Below are positions 34,901 to 48,400 of a stretch of 64,000 nt of DNA, piece after piece (position 1 is the stretch's first letter; every line of letters begins with the position of its first letter). The notes under the pieces are model-generated. The model was not told the origin of the DNA, made no database searches, and worked only from the letters and a program-made list of their open reading frames with translations. The stretch is from Chrysoperla carnea. Its lineage: Eukaryota; Arthropoda; Insecta; Neuroptera; Chrysopidae. The position numbers and the translations under genes are program-made. Where the stretch lies: positions 87,414,368 to 87,478,367 of the forward strand of contig NC_058337.1 in the NCBI RefSeq assembly GCF_905475395.1, written 5' to 3'.

Positions 34901-37283
34901 TTTCATTGTTTGCATCCATTTAAATACTGTTCAATTGATTAATAAAAACTCACCCAGTAATTCCCGAAGCTTCTTCACTAGTACGTAATTTTGAACTCCA
35001 TTTAAACTTATTCTTTGATATTATACGCATTTTTGTTTTAATTGCCCAATCTATTGGTATAAAATTGTAACTTGGTAAATTGGGCACTTCTTCCTATAAA
35101 GTAAAAATTATTTTAATAAAATAAGTTAAATACAGTGAAGTTTTGATTACAGCAAAACTGGATTAGTTCAGAAAATAAAGGCAATTTTTCACACAAAAAT
35201 CCATTACGGCCTATAAATTTAAGAGATACCGAGAATATAGTAAGAAAGAATTTCCGCTATCGAAAGTTCTGCCATTTCGTTTTAATGGTTTCAAATTTTG
35301 GTCTTCAATTCTTTTATCCGTTTTTTAGCCTAAATTATTTTCATATTACCTCATGTGTTTCCGTCTTCGATAGTGCTGTAACCGTGTTTGCAATATTGGG
35401 TAGTTGCTCAGGAACTTTTACATTCTGAATATCATTTGACATGCTCATATTCAAAAGTTTAAATAATGTATTGTCGTTTGATGCGTCTTCGGTAGTTGAT
35501 ATGATGTTTTCTTTAAAACGTTTACTATCATTTTCTCTAGAAATATAAGAATTAAAAATATATATGGAGATAATTTACAGTTCAACTAGACTTAGGAGCT
35601 ATTTGAACTAAGAGCTGATAAAGGTATATGCCTGCAGTAACTATATAGCCCGAAAAATCAGCCGTGGTTCTAATCAAGACACCAGTTGGGAAACAATCAA
35701 ACAACAATTCTATAGCCCAGAAAAATAAGAAAATAAAACTCAAAAGGTGTCTAGGATATAAGAACCAAATTAAATACAACAAATAGAAAGCAATGATCTA
35801 ATCAAGCTTTTCTACATACAAATATCTATTGCAATATTGCTTCAATAAAACGTTTTCAGAAAAGAGGTCTTACGATTGCCTTGAATTTGATATTCACTTT
35901 CAAAATCAGTTGACTTGAAATTGAAAATCAATTCGTTTTCATAGCTGATAAGAAATAGAGAAATATTTTAAAGTTAGATAGTTAAGCATAAATACAAACT
36001 TTCATATTTCTAACTTAAAAAATAACGCCTCTTCCTTCACTTTAGACGTGAAATTTTCCATAATTTTTAGTACAAAATAGCCCATACAAAATTTTATGAT
36101 TCATAGAGCCAGCGGTATAGGCTTAGAACAAATTCAGTTGGCTAAGGCTAAATAGGTATTCATTCTTATGAAATTTGTATCACCTACTTAACAATATAGA
36201 ATTGTCTATTGCCACCCACTACAGATATATCCGTGCCTATAATTTATATAACTAATATATTACACTAATATTTTTAACCTATCCTTGTGAGTGTGATGCT
36301 ATATATTTTTAACCTTTATTTTACACGGCTATAATATATACGTGCTTATAATTTCAAACCCAGATTGTCGACCATATAAAGAGATTGAGAATTTTCTCCT
36401 GCGAGATCTCACCCTGTGATCCACAGGTTGGCCATGTCTTTAATGGGGTCGAGTTAGTACCTACGGGTATGCAGGTTTTTGGGCCCTTGCGTTCACCCTG
36501 CGATGACATCTTCTCTGTAATCCTTAAGGGAACGGATATCCGTGACGGGTGGCAATAGCAGCACACTCACAATATTTACAAAAAATTCAATCAAATATTA
36601 ACTCAGTTTTCCAAAAATAAATTATTTCAAAAATTTAAAAAAATCGCTCTTTTTCTTATTAAAGTGCTACCTACGTTTTATTGTGTTTCATAAAAATTTT
36701 GACTAACTTCTTAAGTTTGTGGGGGGGGGCACCAAAACAAACATTTATAAAACAAAAATGTAGGTACAATAAACAAACTAAAAATTTGTTTTTAGTTTTG
36801 ACACTCCCGATCTCGTTTTGGTACCTACATTTTTGGTCTACAAAATTTCATTTGATGCCCTTCACGATCTAACACAGAATGTGAGTGTTTTCGTTTATGT
36901 TTTGAGCAAGTATAAAAAAAAGGTTTTATTTAAATAAATACCAAAAATCTTGTATATCATCAAATTATTTGACAAAATTTACGTACTGCCCGATGTCAAC
37001 ACAAAAGTTTGTTTATGTGATAAACGTTGAAAAGGCATAATTAAAAGAAATCAAATTATGTTTACCTGGTAAATGGGTTTCTTCGCTTTTTATCCAAAAA
37101 CTTATTGTATTGTTCGTCTTTTAAATCAAAATTTTTTGGTTGATCATTTATTGAATTAGGTTTACTAAATCGTGACTGCAAAGCTCTTTTTTTGATTTTC
37201 ATTCGATGAAGTGCCATAATTTCATTAGGTTTCTTCCATGGTGATTTTGGCACAGAATTTTGTTGTGAATTTACGAAAGACAT
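31932..37283 (-). CDS. DONSON: DONSON / humpty dumpty, replication fork protein
   Basis: Eight exons: 37066-37283, 35350-35536, 34954-35093, 34504-34886, 33991-34244, 33184-33387, 32929-33115 and 31932-32116. Phases fit throughout, giving 585 residues (human 566). DONSON (fly humpty dumpty) is needed for CMG helicase assembly and fork stability. The N-terminus has SPWKKPNEIMALHRMK and ends exon 1 with NPFTR. Core blocks are HPSLPWLQLFPRL, SDWVESFRSLFQLLRAKQCP, YFYFCANTFTILFRAAG and ITPTTRGFRQALKQE. After an acidic insert come WLKSLGV, LVFVEGVEAQALFNFLLNCK, GIPPTLLSPVAFRGASLQSL and VSGPILPNNVHSLANLI. The end LTDCGLSKKLLKHF ... YYWT matches the family. Intron 1 (1.5 kb) carries repeat remnants. 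Confidence 0.94.
36350..36570 (-). repeat. GC-richer insertion in DONSON intron 1, possible retroelement remnant
   Basis: The minus strand is open for 70 codons (CCYCHPSRISVPLRITEKM ... GPKTCIPVGTNSTPLKTW) and clearly richer in GC than the intron. The peptide resembles multi-copy repeat-derived predicted proteins, but I cannot assign a family. Confidence 0.4.
36752..36840. repeat. Small inverted repeat in DONSON intron 1
   Basis: AAAAATGTAGGTAC is followed after about 55 bp by GTACCTACATTTTT. Confidence 0.6.
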
Positions 37284-39480
37284 TTTACAATGAATTTATG
37301 CGCCCAAAATACGTTTCAAATGAAAATGTTAACCACAAACAACTTACTAATATTTATAATTTTAAAATTCTATATCATTATTAGGGTATTTTATTTTCCT
37401 TTAATTTTCGAAAGCAATAACATTAATAATTCATCCCAACAATATTGAAAATATCGAAAAATTTATTACAAAATGCCCGAAAAGTTTTGAGAATAAAAAG
37501 TTTCGGTTATGTTTTTATTATGTTTACCATAGATGTTTACTATTTCGATTATGCCTTTTAGATTATGCAAAACATCTGTAATAACGGGTACGTTCATCAA
37601 TCATTACCTGCGCTCGGTTGAAATGAGCGTTTGGATAGTTAGCAACCGCACTAGCGCTCTAGCCAAATAAGTGTGTACTATCGCTCACCACTTTAGTACC
37701 AATGTCAAATGGACAAAATGTTCTCAAATATAATATGGAATTCTACAAACTAAAGCTCTCAACAATTAATTAACATTTTATTAATTACATAATCGTCACA
37801 CGAAAATAGGGCTTTTCATTTAAAAAATGATTCTTACATTTAAAAAAAGATTCTTTTTTGTTTCGGACAATATTTGAGCTTCAATTAATTGTCGCTGTCG
37901 CTGGTATCATTTACTCAAAGAGGTTATATAACAATTTTTATGCATTTACTTGACGCTAAAAATGTTATATCGATCTGAATCGAACTGATCACGATCGATA
38001 TTATTATAAATTATATAACAAGAATGTCCCAATAAAATTGGATAAAATTTTATATAGTTTTATCTAATTACATAAAATCTTTTTTTATCGAGTTTAGCAC
38101 AATCTCTGTTATATGGACATCAGTGTTTAATCAGAGAATCAGTAAAGGTAAAATTTTACTGATATAGTCCCTGGTTTAATTGACCTTCTTGAGTTGATTA
38201 AGTTTATTCTATCGAAAAATTGGATATTAATAAATGGATAGTAAACCTTCCAAATTAATGCTAGAATAACCGGATTGTTATGTAATAATAAAAGTGCATT
38301 ATAAAAAGATCAATTTTAAGCCAGTGCTTAGAATGACTAAAGAGAGAAAGTTATTGTAAACAAAAGTTATTAGCCTGTGCAATATTTAGCTTCTAGTCTG
38401 GCCAATCTTATAAATCGTAAAAAATAGAACAAAGTTTAAATTTAAACAAGTGAAAACAAACAATTGACTGAGTTAATTGTTGAAATACCATGTATAGACA
38501 GTGTTGATGACGCAATCGTTTGCTTTTTTACTTCACGTAAATAAAGAAAGATTTCCATTCATAAATAGCCACACACGCATAACTGATATTCCCATATTAA
38601 TACATACTACAAAATTTTCACCTAATTAGCGCCCTCGTGGGTAAACAGTGATGTTAACAAGAAAATGTTTCAAACAAAAGTTGTTTGTTTTTTTATAAGG
38701 GACATTTTTTACACTTAAACATTTGTTCTATCTCTAATGGTTTAGAAGATGGGTGCTACGGTCCCAAGACCCAATTGACTTCTGTTGCTCATTTACGAAC
38801 TCGACCTCACTTTTTACGTCTTAAGCACACTATAAAAATTTCAGCTTGATATCTCTTTTCGTTTTTGAGTAATCGTGATGACAGACGGACAGACAGACAA
38901 ACATACGGAAATGGACTAATTAGGTGATACTATGAACACCTAAACCAAAATTTTTTTCGTAGCTTCAATATTTTTAAGCGTTACAAACTTGGGACTAAAC
39001 TTGATATATACCATGTATATTTTATATACATGGTATAAAAATATTCTTTAAGAACAAACAACTTTTGTTAATGAAAATTTTTTTCGTAAATACCTTTGTT
39101 TTACCATGAGTGAAATGCTTTTTAAATATTTTCTAAAACTATGAATTTAGATATGCATATCTTTCTTACAAAAGGTTATTTCTCGCTGCCATTAAAAATG
39201 TTAAATTACATTATTAAAAATTTATATTCTTACGTTTTACAGTAGATAGAAACTTGGAGGAAGGATTAACAATTAAAGAAGTAGATCTAATTATTTTTCA
39301 TTGGTATTAATTTAGCATAAAATTCATATAAATTTTATTTATATTATTGCATTTAAATATTTATATTTAATAATATGTACAATACATACATAAATTATAC
39401 AAAAATAACAATTGTAAATAATTTACTTATTTATAATGTATTATCAATAATAAAAATAATAATAATATTACAATTAAAGT
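37284..39480. other. Intergenic stretch between DONSON and VPS15, containing repeat R copy 2
   Basis: The left part has a GGGTACGTTCA motif (37585-37596) some 300 bp upstream of DONSON. The right part, about 38620-39040, is repeat family R. No gene recognised. Confidence 0.5.
38620..39040 (+). repeat. Dispersed repeat family R, copy 2
   Basis: Matches copy 1 (29181-29450) in reverse and shares a second block with 54755-54880 (ACTTTTTACG, then AAAAATTTCAG, then ATAGCTCTTTTC-like). Contains the GACAGACGGACAGACAGACA run typical of insect transposon tails and ends in AAACTTGGGACTAAACTTGA followed by TATA-rich sequence. Confidence 0.6.
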
Positions 39481-42400
39481 TTATTTCCAAACAGTTATTA
39501 AACCATCTGTTGATCCTGCTATTAAGAAACATTGACCTGCTTGACACAAAGTTACATCTGTTATAGGTGAACGATGACCTGATGTGGGTAATTCAGGACC
39601 AGCTCTGCCCGACATATTATCATCAACACTACTGCTTGTAACTGACGATGCACCACCAGCAGTGTTTCTCGAATCACTCCAAATTTCTTGTACAACTGTT
39701 GTGCCATCAATAATACGACTCCTAAAAATTTTGAAAGTTTTAAATTAAGAGGATATACAGGATTTATAGGATGTATAGTAGTCATTAAATGGTTGCCTAG
39801 AAAATTTCGACCAAGGCTTCCTCATAGCAAGGCTACCGTTTTCATATGTTTAACTTTATGATTTTGTTATTAATCTTTTAATGGATAATATTTTTCATAT
39901 AAGGGGCTTATGGGACACGTGCCTTGTATGAACACTTCGAGTCTTAAGAGTATATTGAAGTAGCGCATTTTCGAGTTCACTTCTTTACCTTTGTAAATAT
40001 CGCACATTTTTTTAGTTAATATACCCACAGGCAAAGAATTCATCCAGATAGAACTATAAAAATTGAGTCGCATTTTCAAAATTTTGAAAGTGCATGCTTT
40101 CGAATGAGCTTTATAGGTCGAGATATCTAAAATAATTTTTTTTTATAGATTTTTGGGCGAAAATCTGTGCTGGTGAATGTATTTCGAATGAAAAACTATA
40201 AAAAAAATGAGGCCGTACTTGTATAGTGGAGCACAAACATCTCCAGGAGCTGGAACTGCAATATACGATTCATGGCAAGCATCCAAATTCCAATATCTAA
40301 CTCTGTGATCTGTTCCAGAAGCCAATAAAAATGGAACTCTATAATTAAATAAGTATAAACCATTATTTAATTTGTATTATTCTTCAAATACTATATTTGT
40401 ACTTTTAATTTACCTATCAACTCTACCAGGATGTAAACCTAAGATATAATGTGATGTATGTGACCCAGATGAACCAGCAATTGATTCATTTGGATATGTT
40501 AGAGGTGGTGCTGAACTGGCCCATAAAACTAACTCTCGATTTCCAGATTCTAAATTCCACATAGATATTTCATTATTACCTTGGATGCTTGAAATTATCC
40601 ATGAATGTTCTACTGGATGACTTGATATTCTACGAACTCGACCACCTTGCCCGCCTAAAAATAATATTTAAAAACTCAAACAAACAAAAATCATTGTCTC
40701 ATATTAAAAATTGTTCTTAGATCAAATAATATTTGTAATATGATTATGGGACGGGTTTTTCATTTATTGCCAAGAGCCAGTGAACTTTTAAGCAATAAAC
40801 AATTTAAAAAGCCGCAACTACTAGCCATAACGATAAACAAGACAACAAACAAATAACGCTCCCAGTTTTACTTTCAATTTCCTACAAGAATATACTATTT
40901 GTGTCCTTAATTTTTTACAACAAATGATAAATTTATTAAACCAAATTTTTCAAAAACCCTACGTTACTCTGCGCTATACTAAGTGGAGTTTATAGTTATG
41001 GCTCAAAAATGATTTATGCAACTTAATTTTGTTCGTTATAATTTACTTACTTGAAGGATGAACAATTTCCGCGATTGGTAATCGAAATCTTAAATCCCAT
41101 GCAGTATGATATCCTTTATTTGTGGCCACAGCTAACCAACTTTGTCTTATAAGATCAACACATAATGCAGTTGGTACACCTAATTTTAAATCAACTGGCA
41201 GTCGCCATGCCACACCAGGTTGTCTTAAATCATACGCCAGCAATTCACCGGATGTTGTAACTGTAACAATGACTGTACCGTCAATTGATACAACATCACA
41301 TGCTCCACCGGCAGAATTTAACAAAGTAAACGATGAATTAACATTTGTTGCTTTTTCTAATCGTAAAGTTGATAATGAGCCATCTCTACCCACAAGGCAC
41401 AAGGTTTGACCACCTTCACAAGCAGCGAGACCAACTATTCCACCAGTTGATGTTTGATATACTTGTTTTGATCTGTAACATGATGTGCAATCACTTTCGA
41501 TTTAATGAAGTTTGATTAAGAGAGATTAATATTTGGTTTTTGACGATAATTGGGATTTTGGAAAAAAAGAACTGTATAAAATTATTATTTAACATTATGC
41601 CGTTACACGATCTTTTATGAACATTTTTTTTGTCATTTGGTACAATATCCCAATTGCACAGACTAATTATCATAATTTTGAAAAGATATCAACGAATATT
41701 GATATAGATCAAAGAAACTCCAATGGTCTTGGTTGTTATATTGTAAAACGGGACAATTAAATTCCAGCAACTACTTTATATGAATGTCTCCTTAATTAAC
41801 CTAATATGTAATCCATTCAACTTCTTTTTTCACAAATTTGGAGTTACATAACTAAACAAATACAATTTCTTTTCTAGTGAATTTTCTTGAAGAAAATGAA
41901 ACTATTGGTGTTGTAGCTATGGCGAAATTTCGAAAATGGTAATATTTAACATCTATCTGATGACTTGTATTTTAGTCATTTTCAGGATTTTATATCTAAG
42001 TTAATGAGAAATTTCACAACTTAGGGACACGACTCAAATGGAATTTTTTTTTGTGATGTTAAATTTAGTTTTCTCACAATGAGTTTTGTTGATTTTATTA
42101 AATTTTTCGAAATTGGATTTTGTTTTTACGATGTCAATAAGAAGCAAGCTCTGCATAAATAATTGAAATTTTCTTGTCAGTTGTTATGCAGTACAGGATG
42201 TAGTAAAATCGAATGAGCTGTGGGTGAAAAAAACAAAAAAGCCGTGATTAAGTTACACGGAATATGGTACGTATCGTATACTGAATGAATTTTATTAGAA
42301 AATTTTAAATTATAATAAATTAAATTAAATTCATGTTTACCTATTAGCAATATTTTTTCCTTCCATTCGTTTGCAATCCCATAGCCGAACACATCCATCT

Positions 42401-45400
42401 AAACCAGCTGACACAAACATACCTAATGTTGAAGTACTACTAGCGCCTGCAGCATTTATACCTAATGGTAATAATCGTGTGATTGCTGCTTTATGTTCAT
42501 GCAAATGAGCCACTGATGAACCACGACAACGCCAATCGGGGGGTGGTACCGGTGTTCTCCAAGCGGCTCTTTCAGCTCGATCACGATTAATTAAGGAACG
42601 TGTATATCTTGTCTTGCGTAAATATTCTAATGATCGTAATTCTAAACGGCATTCCGCAAACCCAACTATTTTGAAAATAAAAATTATTAGAAAACTTAAA
42701 TTGTTTGTTCTTTAAAATGAACATCTTTAGTATTCTGTACTACAAAAGAGAACCCGATTCCAAAAATTAATAATTCTTTAACCAGGGTCGGAATGGCCAT
42801 TAGACAGAATAGATAACTGTCTAGGAAATAAAATAGTTTCATAGAGAGAAAATTTAATTGAAAAATTTGGATCTTCAATGACAATAGGTATTATCGATTT
42901 TTTTCGATGCATGCTATCAGTTAATGAAATACTTCATAGTTACAAAACAGAACCATCTAGTATCGAGTAGTAGAATTAATTAATAATATGGATGCGTTAC
43001 GTTACGTCTTCGTTCATTGTCGATAATGGCGATTGAAAATGTTTGCCTCTGTGATAAATATGCGCCAAAACTTTGATAAATAACGATCGATACTAGATTC
43101 AGTTTTCAATAATCGAATAAGTTAGTCCCTGAGAATGTCTCTAGTTATTGAACTTTACAAAAGCATCTTCATTCGAATGTAAGTAATAAGCCCGTTTTAG
43201 CCCGTACGATAATGTGCAACGATTATAGAAAACAACATGTTGTCGGTGTTTTTGGGTACATGCCCATATCCAATCGATAATGTTAATACATTTTTTGTAA
43301 GCTTATGTGCTGTAATATTTTCTGAAATAAGAACGCTAAGTGTATAATAATTTTGTAAATAATAAAAATTGCACTTACATTGTATAAATGATCGATCATG
43401 TGTTGACATACTATTCGGTGGCTCAGTTGGATTGATAATCTCACTCGTTGGTGAATCATTTGATGATAATAATGTATTTTCTAGACCAGGATGATCACCT
43501 GTATTCTCACCAAACATATGTTGCCATTCCGAATTCATTGTTGTTTCGGTTATTAATATATTACCACTTTTCGTACGTGGTTTACGATTAGTTAAATTTA
43601 AATCGATTTTATTACAAATCACATTATTACTAGATACCATTATATTACCATTATTATATTCTTTTTTATCTGTTGTCTTTTTGTATGAACTAATTTTATT
43701 TAAATGATTTGCCATTTTTAATAGTTGATCTTCAACAACATCTCTCATGCCTTCGGAAGTCAGTCGTTGAAATAACTAAATCAAAAGATAATTTATTCAA
43801 AATGATAAAAAACTTAAAAATTAGTTTCTTTCGATTTTCATTCCTTCCAAAACGTTCAATTGAAGGTTGATACACATCAAAATCTAATAAAAGTATAAAA
43901 AAAAGCAGAATAAGTAGCTTTCTTATAACTTACATTTTTTAATGAATGTGGAATTTCCACATGTTGTGGAACATTTCCTGTCTTAATTGCTAAGCGTGCT
44001 GCCTGACGTGCTTGTAATATGGGTATGGTCGCTGAATAATTTGTTATGTTATCAAACACTACTCTCGATATTGGTGGTACTAATGCTTGTAAAAGTAATT
44101 CAGGCCTGCAAAAAAATATGGATATTTTAAACGAATATCCGAATGATAATGAAATATATTGAACAATCAAAGTTATTTTTGTGATATTTGAAATTACTCA
44201 AAAGTAAATTATACATCTAATGTAATAGTCATCTAATGTAATTTAGTTTAGAAAAGTACTCAATGAAACCTTGTTTACAATCATGTTTTAAAAGTAAAAT
44301 AATGAGTCTATTTTTATATTTCCCCAATATAAAAATGACCTTCGGAACGGATTTCTAAGAGGTAAAGGAAGATCGGGGGCATCGTTAGAGGTAAAGAGAT
44401 TAATCGTTAGTTTAAAGGCAAGATTGAATAATTAATTATAAAAATTGTACACTTACTTTTCAATCTGCAATAAAGGATATGCCAAATATTCACTAATAGA
44501 TGGTGCTAATTTACATTGTGTATCAAGTGGCCCTAATGCATTTGCCGCTGCGGACACAAAACCCGCTGTAGCCAAACGTATCCATATGCTAGGATGCACT
44601 AGACCCAATGTTATAGTTTCTTTAACTAAATCACATAATGTATGCGTTCGTAATAAACCAAGTTCTGCTAATTGTGACATTGCATTAATACATTTTGCAG
44701 TAACAAACTCGGAACGATCAGTTAAACCTTGTAATAATAATGGTGTTAGAATTAATGAACTTTGATAACCAACAAACGTTGCAACTCCAACGATGTTGTC
44801 AAAAAATGATGATCGTAATTCTGTGTCTTCTTTATCATTTAAAAATGTTATCATGTGTGATAAAATTATATCATTTGCTGAAATAAAATAAGGAATTTTT
44901 ATGTTTAAGAAGATTTAGATCTAAAAATATAAAGTACCTACACCTTGAAAATTATTAAACCTTATAAAATTTTTGGTACCGTGATGAAAACATAAATTTT
45001 CAGTATCGTGGTTCAAGAGCGATATCGCATCGGTTTCAGATATTTAATTATAGTGATACCATCTCCATAATTTTGCTTTAGTAATGAAAACAAATCATCT
45101 GCTAATTTCAACGTGTACTTAAACTGTTTGCGGTTAAGTTTCCATTGGGAGTCTCGATGCCCAACATCATCCAAGGTCATTGATAAAGAAACGACTAGAA
45201 TTTTCCTCCTTAATTTTTGTGTGGCTTAATTCTAACTTAGTAATAAACTTTCGTCTGTACGACAGGATTAAAATTTATGTATGTTTCTTTTAAAAAATCT
45301 AATAAAAAGATCATTGAATACCAAAATCACAAATAAATTTTTCGATACTCGTTATCCGGAGTTACCCGACACCTTGATAATTTCATTTGCAAGAAAAGTT

Positions 45401-48400
45401 GTCTTCGATTGTCACCTTAATAGTTACTGTGAAAATAACAATCTGAAAACTTACCTTTCTGCTTTCCAAAGAATATACATAATTTATTAATACCATTATC
45501 CATCAAAGATTGTTTCACAACACTATCTGAATCCGTTAACAAACAACTAACAGTTTGTTGTACCATTTCACGTAATATTCGTAGTTCTTCTTCGGGATCA
45601 TAATTTGGTCTATGTTTTTTACATTCTTCAACACTATCTTCTAAATATTTGGTCGCAGTTTCAGCTAATGTTGTTATATTTTGTGCTAATGTACAACGTA
45701 CATTTAAACTTGAATCAGTTGCTAACGGAGCTAGACCAGGTAGAATGTATTCTGGGAATACATTTGCATCGGATCGCGGTACATTATCAACCAATTTCAA
45801 ACAATTTGTTAATGTATGCACGGCTGATGCACGTACTCTGGACCACTGATCATGACATAATAACATCTAAAAAAAAAAATTAAAAATACAGTATGCAGTT
45901 CTAGACTTATTTAAGTGGTAGTTCTGCTTTTGAGTTTCATAAAATCGATTATTTTTGCAGTTTTTAATATAGGTAGAATAATCCCAGATTATTTTAGAGA
46001 AATTTGCTTTTTTTTTAAATTGTTAAAAGAACAAAAATGCAAAAGCAAAGTGATCGACAACTCCGGTTTTGCTGGTCGGATTGAGGTCAATTTCTTAAAA
46101 TTTTCCTTATTTTTTAATATTTAATTTGCGGTATGTGTCATCTTGATACTACTTTTCTGAGTCAAGATATTCAATTTGCTTTAATCGTTATTTTCCGAGT
46201 TATGGCAGGGAAGTTATGTAGTTATAAGTTCATTCTCAATATTTATGCTCACTTCGAGTGGAAAGTTCAAAAAATGCCACAGAAAGTCGCAATTCTCTTT
46301 TAAACAAATCAGTTAATATTTTTAAACAATTGCAAAATTCGTGAGATACAACAACAAAAAAAAAAACTATGTATATAATGAACATAATACAAAATTTAGA
46401 CAAAAAAAATATCGATACAACCTTTTGTTAATCAGAAAAAAAAATTAGAAAGAAATTGTTAATTTTGAGCCTTTTTTGTTTTATTTAGAACAATTGAACG
46501 ATCAAAGATAAAGGTCGCAACTAGCCTTAAACGACGTATTTTGTTTAAATCTTAATTTTTTTAGTGTTTACTTTTTTCTTCTGTCTCATCATTTCCAAAA
46601 AGTCAAAAAACTTCAAAACAATGAATTTTCTTTTAAAAATAATAATTTTTAACAATGAAGCCTAGGGTTTACTAATTTTTTTGTCACTATCGTATTCAGC
46701 GCATTATTTTATGTAAAAATAGTTAATAAACTGGTCTCTTTAATTTTCTAACATAAAAAAAGTTTATTCGACTCAATCGCCTAAATGAATGGTATCTAAT
46801 AAAATTTTAATATTTTTTAGGTTCCAGATTTTACGAAAACAGCAGTCTAGTCGGGCTCAAAGCTTCTTTTTTCTGGGGTATCATTGGGAAATAGTTTTAA
46901 TCACTACTTACAATATATGGTATCAGTCGATCTAATATAATATCGGCTGTTGTATGTGATGCTAGCTCATACATAATTTCTAAACTTTGTAATTTAGATG
47001 TACAATGATGTAATCCTCTGACACATGAAGTAACTAAAGATATCATGATTACCAACCCATCTTCATTATTATTTTGATCGGGTGATTTTAATATATTTAT
47101 AATATTTGATATATCTTTTTTAAGTCTTGATATTTTTTCATCAGGTGGTAAAATTGGAGTAGCTATAAAATTAAAAAATGATCATTTAATATAAAACCTA
47201 CCCAGCACCTATCTGTATACTATATGTTACATCTTAAAACCAGTTCCATTGTATATATCGATCAAGACTAATTTTGATTTATTAAAAATTTTACATTGCG
47301 GCAAATTAAAAAGTAAAATCAATCATTAAATTATTTAATACATTTTATTGAAAAAATTCGGATTGCCTTTGAATTATTACGCCTTCCGTCCCTAAAATTG
47401 TACCACCCTACAACTGCTTCACGTGCCTAAGCCTAAATCTAGTACTGCCTAAAACATCCAGCTGAATATTTTATCAATGAACTGATATTTGAAAAATAAG
47501 CCAAATAAGATTGTTCTACTTGAAAAAGCATATTTTAATTTGACTTTAACTTTCAAAGTCGTTAAAAATAAATTCATGTTTATAACTAATAAAAGACGAA
47601 CACTTGAGATTATAAAATTGTTCTTTATAAAATATCTGTGTATCTAAATTTTAATAAAAAAATGTGGCACTTACTTGAAAATATTAACATATAACTTTGT
47701 AAAAACGAATAAAAATATTCTGGAAATAAACGGCCACGTTCTTGATTCAAATATGTTTCAGCTGACATTCGTAGTGATGGTTCACGTTCAAGCATATTGG
47801 AAAGTATTCTCCTAAGGTTTGCATCGGGTAGTGTATCCAAATGCTTTGAAACATTATATTCACCCGAGCAGTATGATAATAATTGTGATAAATCAAATGG
47901 TACATGCCCTTCATTCCATAATTCTAATAATGAACATCTAAAATTTAAATAATTTTAAAAAAATATATAAATTATTGGTTTTCATAAGTACTTCAGAAAA
48001 TGTATGATGTATCACTTTGAATGTTTTAAATATAAAATCGGAAGACAATTATATCAACTATCGAGCTCAAATTAAAATCTCCGCTTCACTTAATCTGGCG
48101 TGGACTAGTTCAGTATAGTACCGGATACCAGCCATGAGATAGTGAAATATACCCAAAAGATTGATAGCTGATGTTTAGGAATATAATTATATAATACTTT
48201 TTTAAAATTAGAATATTAATAAATAATGGGATCAACTCCCTTCTTTCCATGTTATCCTGAACGTCATAATTATGTTTCTATAATTTGTTTGAAGGTGTAT
48301 GTGATGTCACAAAGTTAACCTATCTCATTTTAACTTGTTCGGTTCTACTAAAACGTAAATCGTCAAGTTATTATGATCACAACGCTAGGGAGATTTATAT

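Noticed and set aside
41122-41409. 95-codon frame antisense to VPS15 exon 10
   Set aside because: Exact shadow of the coding exon on the other strand. Similar shadows at 44445-44765, 45605-45883 and 60773-61243 were dropped for the same reason.
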